Positions 23,501 to 35,500 of a stretch of 64,000 nt of DNA are shown piece by piece (the first letter of the stretch is position 1; each line of letters opens with the position of its first letter). Made by a program: the position numbers and the translations under genes. Location of the stretch: contig CM066919.1 of the NCBI GenBank assembly GCA_033964015.1, positions 7,193,831-7,257,830 of the forward strand, read 5' to 3'. The notes beneath the pieces were generated by a model. That model did no database searches. It had not been told where the DNA came from and saw only the letters and a list, made by a program, of their open reading frames with translations. The stretch comes from Scolanthus callimorphus. Taxonomy: Eukaryota; Cnidaria; Anthozoa; Actiniaria; Edwardsiidae.

Positions 23501-26500
23501 GATAAGGAAATATCTGCATACCATATTTGGAATCCCAGTACGTTTTTCACTATTTGTTGGCCTAGAAAGCTTTAAACTCAACCAGAACTCAGATACACCC
23601 GACAAAAGATGTTATATGCATTTGTTACTGTGTTTTTCACGGTCAAGAAACTGGAAACAAGGTAGACAAGACACCACAGGAAACCCGTTCGATCTCTAAA
23701 AAGACGACACCGTTATGTTGATATGCTAAAGGGCCTGGATCGAGATTTCAAAAGTACCACAGGCATCCCGCGCGGATTCGTAATGGGCGACAATGCTTTC
23801 TTGACATACATATATACACACATGAACGCCTTAAATATATATTTAACGTAGAAATTAAAACTAAAAGGTTTTGCTCTCGCTTGGTTTGCCAATTTGGGAA
23901 ACAAACCACAGGACCCCACTGAAGCGGAAAAGGTTATTCATCACTATCCATCAATACCATAATTATGCCTGCAGCGGTAAGGACTCACCTTGAAAGCATT
24001 GCAGGGATCACTGACGATTCTAACGTTAAGGTGGCTCATCTGTGGATCACGTAGTGTCACGATACCAACCAGTGCGCCTGCGTGGTTCTCAGATACCGAG
24101 TTATGATGGAGTATCACGTGATCAGGAGCCTCGTAAACGTCAAGAACCTGAAAATGATTTGATACACGTAACTTACCCTTACATTAGATTAACACCTTGA
24201 CGACGCACTGCTTTTGCTGGGTTACACTAAAGACTTGGCTAAACTAGAACCATTCTCAAACCCAGAGCTCCCCGGCTCTTAACCTCGCGGGGGAGGCTCT
24301 GGTGACAGCCACTGACGCATGCGCGAGATTTACTACAAAGCAGCATTCTCGTACCCAGAGCTCCCCGCTCGTCTCCTCGCGGGGGAGGCTCTGGTGACAT
24401 CCATTTGAGGACCTTTGCTGATTGGCTGGTTTTAAACGTTGGTGCATGCGCAGAAAGATCTTTCTCTCATCGGCTCTGCATCAAATCTCGCGCATGCGTC
24501 AGTGGCTGTCACCAGAGCCTCCCCCGCGAGGAGGCGAGCCGGGGAGCTCTGGGTAAGAGAATGACAAAGCAGTTGAGAGAAAGATCTTTCAGCGCATGCT
24601 CCAACGCTCAAAATCAGCCAATCAGAGACGGCCCTCAAATGGATGTCCCCAGAGCCTTCACTGTGAGCAGACGAGCCGGGGAGCTCTGGGTACGAGAATG
24701 AACTAGGACACATGTAGCACGCAACATTGTAGCTGGACACATTTTTCCTTCATCATATCAAGAAAGTTCTCGTTGAAATGTGTCGTTTTCTAAAATTTCC
24801 TTATATGGAAATTTCTACTTACCATATTTGGAGTTCCAGAAGTTTTCCTAGCTTTTTTCTTTCCCTAAATTGTCAAAAGGTTCGTCAAAACTTGCAGATT
24901 TTGGAGAGAAACTTGTTTGTGTAGTCCGCCATCTTTATTTTGGTCCCCAGGAGCTCGGAAATACCTACACAGGTAGCCCGCGTCACGCACGGGTTGGCAT
25001 TGACAAAAGCGACACATTTATCTTGATATGTTTTCCGGTTAGGCCAAGCGAGAAACACTGTTGCGCGCGACAAATCATGGAAAATGTTTCTTTTATCGCC
25101 ACACAAGACACATTTTGTGTCAGAGGACACACGCGTACGATGTTTTCTAGTTTGGTAATGCGGGGAAACATGCAGGACACAATGTTGCGCGCTACATGTG
25201 GCCTAGTTTAGCTGTAACGTTTAACTTTAGCCAAGAACTCGACCTTACGCATTTTCCCAGAAGGCTCGCTGTCTCTAGGGTCCAGTACTGAATGAGCATG
25301 CGCTAGATTCAGCCAAAGCAGAAAGGCCATGTTTGAAAATTGTGGGCGCTCTCGCACGGGATGCAAATTATCACTACCAAAAATCGAGCAGCAGAAGCAT
25401 TCTCGTCATTTTCTTTTTAAGGCGCGATCAAACGGTGATGAGAGTTGATGAGAGCTAATGAGAGGTGATGAGAGTTTTCCCGTTTGATCGCGAACTGCGC
25501 AGGTCGACTCTCATTCACTCTCATGCACTTTGAACACTTTGAGTTGTTGACCGTTTGATTGGACGGATAAGAGTTTTTCAGTCATCAGCTACCGCCAAAA
25601 GAACTACAGGTTCATTTGGTTCCTGAACTGCAGGCTTTCCTCCGCGGACAGGAACTGGGTGCTAGTGCTCACGCTGATCTCATCAACTCTCATCACCGTT
25701 TGATCGCTTCTCGTGAGAGTAGATAAGAGTGGATGATAGTTGGAACTCTCATTAGCTCTCATCACCGTTTGATCCCTGCTTTAAGAAATCGTCCGACAAG
25801 GATGAAAAAAAAAACACACACACTCACCCTAATTGTAAAGGGTTCAAAGTTCGTCCTTCCTTGACTGCTGTCAACGCGCACAATTACCATATAGCGCATG
25901 CGCTCCTCATAGTTCAGCGGTTTGGTAGTGACCAATTGACGTGACGTGGTTGTGTAACCGCTGGCCAGACGGAAGGTACCGTTGGCGTCGTCGTCAAATC
26001 GGAACACGAGCGTTTCTGTCGCGTCATAACTGTGCGCAAACACGTGACCTACTACAGATCCCGGCGGCTTGTTCTCTGGGATGGCTGTGGAGTCTATGGT
26101 GATGTTGATGGGTGCCGAGAGGTTCAAGTCTCGCACCTCCATATAGAACATTTGAGGAAAAACAGTGGCCTTTCTGCAAGAAGACGATTACGTTAATGCA
26201 GGAGCCTCACAACCTCGTCCCCAGGGTCTTCTCGGTCGTTTTCAAAATGGCAGTTAGCTCGAGAGAAGACCCTGGGGGAGGCTGAGTTACATGACCATCT
26301 CGAAACAAAGAACAAACCTCGTTCCAATGTTTTCAAACAGTGGTCATGTGACTCGAGCTAACCGCCATTTTGAAAACGACCGAGAAGACCCTCGCGACGA
26401 GGTTGGGAGCCTCAATCACCTATTGGTGGCGTCCGAAGCACAGGGAACCCATCAACAGGAGTCTCCATCACCTCGTGGTGGGCGTCCGAAGCACAGGAAG

Positions 26501-29500
26501 CCCATCAACAGGAGCCTCAATCACCTATTGCTGGCGTCCGAAGCACAGGGAGCCCATCAACACGAGCCTCCATAACCTATTGGTGGGCGTCGGAAACACA
26601 GGGAGCCCATCAACAGGAGCCTCAATCACCTATTGGTGGGCGTCCGAAACACAGGAGGAGATGAATCTAATTTTAGATTATAGATTTTGAAACCACGAGA
26701 AATAGTTATCATGGTTAAATGAATAAGTACGCTCTCTCAAAAGGATGATGGCCATTCTCGAACCCAGAGCTTTTCACGTAAACGCTTTCTCCAGTGAGAT
26801 AAACGAAAAGCCTGTGCGCAGCGCAATAACGGGAGATTTATCTCGACGAGCCTCCCCTTCCCCTCCCGAACAAAGAAACATGTCCTACTAGTAGCTCAAC
26901 CAATCAGAACGCATCATTGACAATAGACCACTAGTGTGATTTGACTAATTCTAACTATACCTACCCGTCGGAGCACCAGACATGGACGGGATGTCGGACG
27001 CCTGTCGCGTGAGTAAGAGGTTTACGAGTACGCAGCTCAGTTCCTTGGATCTCGAACAAGCTATCACGTGACAAGAGAATACAGAAATGTGTGTCTCCAA
27101 CGTCCTCGTCCTGTACAGTGAACTTCCCCACTAGCCCTCCCACGGGGAGAGATGAACTGACGATGTGATGAGAGAGGAAGACTTGTGTCGGGCTGTCATT
27201 AGCATCCATCACGGTAATATTGAAGACGCGCTCCACCAACAACCTCCCCTTATCTCTACACTGTAACTCAACGCTCAAGATATAATCAGGGGGGAGTGCT
27301 TCGTAGTTTATTTGACCTCTCACCACTAAGGCATTCCTATCGACACCAAACATATCACCGCTGACGACTTCACAGATGATGACGTCATCAACATCCGGGT
27401 CTTTTACTTTTATATCCACCACAGGGTACCCGGTGAGTTTGTTTTCAAATACGCATACAGATGATCCTGCAGGGCAACTGTAATGCGGCTGCAGAGTTAT
27501 TGATTCTGGACGTTCGTTTTGGTTGAGGACATTGACGTTTAGAACTTGATTAACAGACAACCCGCCGCTATCGGTAACGCGGAACAAGACCCGGAACGGA
27601 TTTCGTGATGTTTCGTAGTCCACGATCTTATTGAGCATCAGGTAGCTCCCATTCAAAGTAAAAACCCTCTCCGTCTGGGATATGATGGCGAAGGTGTGAT
27701 TATCATGCGCATCGGGGTCATGTGCGCTTAGCAATCCAACTATCGTCCCTACACGCGCATTCTCAAGAAATGCATCCGCTGACAGGAAAATTGCCGTCGG
27801 TTGCTCATTAACCTCACGCAAGCGAACATCAATCACTGATATGACACTGGCTCCTGATAGGTCAGTTGCGCGAATGCGTAACGCCCAGCTGATGCGTGAC
27901 TCGAAATCAACTAGACGTGCATTAGCCACGACTAATGAGGAATTGCTAATGTTGAATGGCATGTTTGAAGAGAGAAGCTCATAGAAATGGAAATCGTGTT
28001 CATCTTGATCAATTGCGTCGAGATTTCCCACCACAGTTCCATTCCGTGTCCCTTGTCTACCACCGGAGTATTCATCCACGGCGGAGTCCCTTAAGACGAT
28101 ACCCTCCGGCGGATCATTTGAGTCCTGGATCGTAATATTTATCCGGGCAGTAGCGGACAGCGAAGGCGAGCCGTTGTCGCGAACAGCAGCAGTAATGGAG
28201 AACATCGATTGCTGCTCAAATCCAGGAGGGACGCCAACAGTAGCTTGTCGCTACTTACGCGGAACTTCCCACCGGCATTGGCGAGCAAGGAGAAGTTCAG
28301 AAGGGCCCCGGTGTCTTGGTCTACGGATCTGAACACGCCCACTACAGAGCCCACTGATGCGTTCTCGTATACAGGGATAGGTAAAGAGAGGACTGGCGCA
28401 CCTGGAGAGACAGAAACATAGAGCGGTTTTCACATGACTGTCGTGAAAACAATTGCAATTGAGCAATCAGTAGCCAATCAGAATCGAGAAAAATCACAAC
28501 TTGCTCCTAAATGTTTTTTTCTCAGCCAATTGCAAGCCGAACCAATTACTAAGTAATTACACAATTGTATTTACTACAGAATTTGATTGGCTGAGAAAAA
28601 CAAGTAGCCAATGAGAACCCAAAGCAATCGCAATTACATAACAAGTGTTGACAGTCATGTGAAATCCGCTCTATCAACGAATCGGTGTCCATTTTGCTAC
28701 TTACTCTTGTGAGGACTGGGTACACGTCATAGGTACACTTCATAAAATCATATATGAAGTACCTACCACTCGCGCGCAAAGTTACGCCGGCTGGGAACCG
28801 ATCTTAGTCAGGTCGCGCGCGGGCGAAATCAAAATGGTGGACAGATCTAGAACTCGAGTCTCTGTTATTCATGCATGTTTTCATTCAAAATTTCACCGTG
28901 TTCTTGCTACTTTCGCCGGAATAATTATCAAAAGAGGATCTATCATTTCCTAATAAGAATATGGTTATGATCGCGAGAGGTTTAATTACAATTTTCCTCG
29001 GAATATGCTTTGATATGTTTTGAATAATAAAAAAAGGATAATAAAGAAGGATATGGCCGCGCGGAGATAGGAGTTTTATCTTCAAACTGAAAAGTTATCT
29101 CACGAGTGAGCGCAGCGAACGAGTGGGATAAATTTTTAACAGGAGAAGATAAAATTCGATCGTATCTCCCAGCGGTCATGTAATTCACCGATCCCGCATT
29201 CATTGTTATACCCTAGTTACTGTTGCTATGTCGGACAAGCCAAATTTTATCTTTGGCATAGAGCGCGGAAAAGACATCGATTGCAGGGAGGTGTTAGAAG
29301 TTGTTGCATGCAATTTGGATTTTATATTTTTATCTCGAAAAGCTAAATAATTATTTGAAAATCTTCGATATTCAAGTTTGTTGCTCGGACATTTTGAATT
29401 CCGTAGGGAAAAACTTCCTATTGTTTGCTATGAGTGGGCGGAGCTATCGTCAAAATAGGGAGAACACCCGGTATTTCACTGGTGTTTACATAATACAGCA

Positions 29501-32500
29501 GAGTAAGGCCTAGTACATACGCCGCTCTTATCATGAGCCGATCCTAATGTAAAATTTTAATAAGACAATATTTTTTGTCCATCTCTCGTCTGCTTGTAAC
29601 CTAAACTATTCTAAACCAAACCGGGAACGTAGAATCAATTTCAACGCCGCGAGTTTCGAGTATTTCATGGTAACAGTTTGGTACGGCTCATGATAAGAGC
29701 GGCGTATGTACTAGGCCTTATATACCTACTTGTTAATGGTAAAAGGTAAGGTAACTTGTTGGGAACCTGTTTTCGTTTGCAACCAAACAAATATACACTG
29801 AAAATACGTTAACTCACCCGGAGCTTCATTCACGTCTATAAGATTGATCGTGAAGTTCTGCACATGCGACAATGGAGGTGTCCCGCTGTCCGTACTCATG
29901 ATCTGTATGTTATACCGTGGGCTCATTTCAAAGTCCAGGTTGCCAGCGACAACCAGCGCCTGTTGTGCGTTATCAACCCCAAACAGGCCCCTGCACCGTC
30001 AGCCATCATGTAGGTATACCGCTGACCCGAGTCACCGTCAATGGTCGTTAATTTCCCAATAATCGTGCCGAGCGCGCTGTTCTCGGGGACAGAAGACGAG
30101 GATAAGATAATGGTCGTCGGTGGAGCGTTTGAGCCTTGGACCTGCGCTTCGCATTGGGCGTGGATAAGAGTCCACAATCCCGATGATTGACAAGTTATTT
30201 TGTTGATGCCAAGAAGGAAACCGCTGACACAACTCAAGCCACACGTTTTTCCATATCTACAAGAGAATTAAAGAAGCCGTTTAATTTGAGCCAGTGAAGT
30301 GCGAGGGATGGTATAGAAGCTGTTTCAATTTAGCTGCATTTATAAGCATAAAATGGCGCATTCTGAATTAGGTGAAGTCGGATTTAGTGCTTGTTGCTCC
30401 TGAGTTCTAACGCGCTAAAGCTAGGCCTAAGCTAGGACACATGTAGCCGCAACATTTGTGTCCTGCATGTTTCCCCGAGTGGCTAAACTAGGAAACATCG
30501 CACGCTTCTGTCTCGGACACATAAAATGTTTCTTGTCTTGCTACAATATTTGTCGCGCGCAATAATGTTTCCCGCGTGGCTAAACCGGGAAACATGAAGA
30601 AACATGTGTCCGACTACAATGTTGCGCGCTATATGCAGAGCTGTCAGAAGAAGCCGCCGACCACCGGAGCTCCGGCGGCTACGTCATGTTTAATCGCCGG
30701 CTACTTTTTGCCGAATGTGAGACACAAAAAAGTTCGAACCACAGTAAATTATAGTTCTTCGTCTTAAAATCTCCCAGCTCCGCGCCTGTGTCAGAATTGG
30801 CTTGGCTTGAATTGGCTTTGAAGCTATGAAATTTGCATGTCGGCCGTCAGCCTTTCTTTTGCAGACGGGTACTTTTTTTGAGCAGCCGCCTACTTCATTC
30901 TGACAGCTCTGTATGTGTGTCCTAGTTTAGCCAGGGCTTAAGCTTTGAACCAGAACTACACACCTGTACTGATCATGCGTTCCATCGCACGTGACTCTAA
31001 TCCCGCCACCACCCTCAGGTATCCCGCACTCGATCACACCACAGGCCCTCCCGTCCCTCGCCAAAGCGTATCCCTCATCACAGCCACATGTGTACGACCC
31101 ATAAGTATTAGTGCATCGCTGAGAACAGCTGCCTCCTGATTGGCTACATTCATCTATATCGTTACACGTGACCTTGTCGCTAAGCAACGCAAAGCCTGGA
31201 GAGCACGCGCAGCTGAAAGTCCCACGTGTGTTAACGCAGTTTTGTTTACACGTGTTTAGTGATGTCAAACACTCGTTGACGTCATCACAGGTCCTGGTCA
31301 GCGGGTTGTAGATGAGACCATTGGCGCATGTGCACGAATAACCACCTATCGTATTTACGCAAGTTTCTAAAAACAAGATTAGGAAAAATGGTGAGGTCGC
31401 GGAAATGTTTGATAAGGCTCAGCCTGTTCGATCACTGTATGCGTCGGCCCGTTTACACTTGCAATTTTTGTCAACTCAAAATAACTAATGTAAACTGGGC
31501 GCAACTCGGCGCGATCTGCCGCGACTTTTGTCGCGTGATGTCGCGGAGATTTCAAACATGTTCGAAACTCTTTGCAACTTCATGCGATTTGAAGAAAAGA
31601 GAGTACAGAAATCGCACCGGATTTGCATTTCGTTTACACTAGAGAGTTGAAATTGCAACTCCGCACGAGAAAAATCGCCGCGACAAATGCAACAAAAATC
31701 GCAAGTGTAAACCGGCCTATACAGATAGGTGAGCTAGTGGATAGCTAATATTAGAAGTTGTTGCAAAAATTAGACCATACAGGTAAGTATTAAGCTATTC
31801 CATTGGCCGGCTGTCCATTGAATCAGTTTTAGAATCAAGACTTAATAATGCTTGCCTGGGCACTGATGCGTGTTGGAGGTGCACTCGTCCAAATCCTCAC
31901 AACGATGTTTGTCCGCGGCGAGCTGATACCCAGATCGACAGGAGCAGTAGTAGGAGGACTGGGTGTTAGTGCACTGGAACTGACAACCGCCTCTATTGAC
32001 CCTACATTCGTTTGCATCTGTAAATATACAGGTTTGTTGTAACATACATGGTACATTATATGTTGCTGTTATATTTAGCATCGCGATGTCGTCGTTCATT
32101 TAAATTGTTTGGCCTTTTTGTAAGTCTGTTACTCTTTTGGTGGCAATAACGACGACGTTGTGATCCAACGACGGTGGACAAGGATGAAAATGTTGATGGA
32201 GGAGGAGACGAAAAGAAGGAGGAGTTGATGATGATGACGAGGATCTGCGGAGAAGGAGTTAAGGAAGAAGGAGGAGGAGTTGAGGAGTTGAGTTGAGGAA
32301 AAGGAGTTGGGAGGAAGAGGAGCTAAGGAGGAGCTAAGGAGGAGCTAAGGAGGAGCTAAGGAGGAGCTAAGGAGGAGCTAAGGAGGAGCTAAGGAGGAGC
32401 TAAGGAGAAGCTAAGGAGAAGCTAAGGAGGAGCTAAGGAGGAGCTAAGGAGGAGCTAAGGAGGAGCTAAGGAGGAGCTAAGGAAGAGCTAAGGAGGAGTT

Positions 32501-35500
32501 GAGGAGGAGCTAAGGAGAAGCTAAGGAGGAGCTAAGGAGGAGCTAAGGAAGAGCTAAGGAGAAGGAGCTAAGGAGAAGGAGCTAAGGAGAAGCTAAGGAG
32601 AAGCTAAGGAGGAGCCAAGGAGGAGCCAAGGAGGAGCCAAGGAGGAGCTAAGGAGGAGCTAAGGAAGAGCTAAGGAGGAGCTAAGGAGGAGCTAAGGAGG
32701 AGCCAAGGAGGAGCCAAGGAGGAGCCAAGGAGGAGCCAAGGAGGAGCCAAGGAGGAGCCAAGGAGGAGCCAAGGAGGAGCCAAGGAGGAGCCAAGGAGGA
32801 GCCAAGGAGGAGCCAAGGAGGAGCCAAGGAGGAGCTAAGGAGGAGCTAAGGAGGAGCTAAGGAGGAGCTAAGGAGGAGCTAAGGAGGAGCTAAGGAGGAG
32901 CTAAGGAGGAGCTAAGGAGGAGCTAAGGAGGAGCTAAGGAGGAGCTAAGGAGGAGCTAAGGAGGAGCTAAGGAGGAGCTAAGGAGGAGCTAAGGAGGAGC
33001 TAAGGAGGAGCTAAGGAGAAGCTAAGGAGGAGCTAAGGAGGAGCTAAGGAGGAGCTAAGGAGGAGCTAAGGAGGAGCTAAGGAGGAGCTAAGGAGGAGCT
33101 AAGGAAGAGCTAAGGAGAAGGAGTTGAGGAGGAGCTAAGGAGAAGCTAAGGAGAAGCTAAGGAGGAGCTAAGGAGGAGCTAAGGAGGAGCTAAGGAGGAG
33201 CTAAGGAGGAGCTAAGGAGGAGCTAAGAAGGAGCTAAGGAGGAGCTAAGGAGGAGCTAAGGAGAAGGAGTTGAGGAGGAGCTAAGGAGGAGTTGAGGAGA
33301 AGGAGTTGAGGAGGAGCTAAGGAGGAGTTGAGGAGAAGAGGAGGAGGAGTTGAGAAGGAAGAGGAACTGAGGAGGAGGAGGAGGTGAGGAGAAGGAATTG
33401 AGGAGGAGGCGTTGACAAGGAGTTGAGGAGGAGCTAAGGAAGAGGAGGAGTTGAGGAGGAGGACTTGAGGAGGAATAGGAGCTGAGGAGGAGTTGAGGAG
33501 GAGGAAACGGTGTCGAGGAGAAGGAGGAGTTGCTGATGGCGAGAATGGAGGTGGAGGAAAAGAAGTCGAGGAGGAGGAGTTGAGGAGGAGGAAGAATCCA
33601 GGAAGAGGAATAAGAGAAGTAGAAAAGAAATGGCAATGATGATGGGGATGAAGATAATGGAAATGATAGCAAAAAAGATGGAGATGAAAATGGTTGTGAT
33701 GATGAGGAAAATGATAATGGAGAAGGCTAAAGCGAATGACGATGATGATGGAATCATTTTTATTATCTTACCTGTACAAGTTCTCAGGTCTTCCGTCAGT
33801 TTGTATCCCTCCAGGCAGGAGCAATTATAGCTGCCCGGGAGATTCGCACAAATCTGTGTGCAACCTCCTCTGTTATACCTACATTCATCGACGTCTTGAC
33901 AAATACAAAAAGTACGTTAACATGAGCGAATTTCAAATTTGACTGCAGTAAGACCAAATACAGCTAGCCAATCGAAAGCGAGAGAAATAAAAGCCGCTGT
34001 TAAATGCCTTCCTCGTCAGCCAATCACAAGCAAAGTAAAAAAACTACTATCACGCTGTGAGCACGTGATCGGTTTCTATGTAGCCAAGTCCAGTGAAACA
34101 CACTATCAAGCGGTGAGCACGCGATAACTAAATACACAACTACGTTTGGCTCGAAATTTGATTGGTTGACAGAAATTAACGAGGAACCGACAAGAATGCA
34201 TAGTAAATGCAAATACAAATTTCGACACTCATCTGAAACCCACCTCCCCCGGCGCCCACTTGGCATGTGAATAACATACAATACATACCTTTGCACGTCC
34301 TATCATCTGAGATGAGTTCATATCCAGGGGGGCACGAGCACTTGTATCCGCCAATCAGATTCACGCACGTATGACTGCAGCCACCATTGACAACGAGACA
34401 TTCATTGGTGTCTATAAAAACATAATGTATGACTTACTTTTACTTTTTTCTATCAAACAGTCACTGTTTCGAGATAAAGTGGACCACCACATGTCGCATA
34501 CTAAACGTGTATGACATTTCCCACCCACCTGTACCAAGCTGTCTGTCCGGATGATAGACATGTAATTGTACCCAGAAAAACGATTAGTGGGTTGAGAAAA
34601 TGGACACATCACACTCTGCATTTCTTTTGCCGGGGTTTGATGTTGGAAATGTACAGAAACATGATCATTTCGATTGATCGATTGATTTCTTCCGGGTTAC
34701 TAACAGTTTAGTGATTTCGGTAGTAGTGCTACCATCCAAATGCTACGATGATACCATTAAATATCACATACTAAATTAGTATGACATCTCACATACTAAC
34801 CAGCCCCTTTTCTGTCCGGACAGTAGACATGTAGGCGCGCTAATTAACTCGAACATCTACATGCTACTGTGATGCCATCACATACTAAATTCGTATGACA
34901 TCTGCGATATACAAACCTGCCCCAGGCTGTCTGTCCGGGTGATAAACATGTAATGCAGTAGGTCTTGTCATGCTTCCCGTGATGCCGACTCGATCCTCTC
35001 CCGTGGTTTTATCACAATGTTCTATCGTATGCTGCTGCCAGTCTGTCCAGTACAATCTGTCACGAAACTGCGTCACGGAGAACGGATGGTAGATCCCTTT
35101 ATGATCTACAAGGATTCTTCTCAGCTCACCATTTGGCTTACACTTCTCAATGGTATCAGTGCTGGCGTCAACCCAATAAAGCATGGCGTCCACATAATCT
35201 AGTGTTACACCATTTGGCCAGACAAGCCCTTGGATGCAACAACTTGCTTGGCGGAGCCGTCACTCATTTTAGCCCTTGTGATTTTAGCATCACTTCCCCA
35301 ATCTGTCCAGTAGAGCCAGCCATGGTGCGGATCAACTATAATACCGCGTGGTTTATCATTCTCATTTCCAGTAATTATAAGCGTCCTCCTATTCGAGCTA
35401 TCGAGTCTAATTACACTTATAGTTCCATGCCCAGCGTCTGTCCAGTAGAGTTTTCTCCCTAGCCAGTCTAGTGCAACATCCTCTGGTACGCCAAGACCAT

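Noticed and set aside
32191..33620. CRISPR-like array
   Set aside because: Units are 11 bp with no spacers, in a eukaryotic intron.
33256..33757. Serine/proline-rich frames on the minus strand
   Set aside because: Translation of the GAGGAG-rich tract; low complexity and within an intron.
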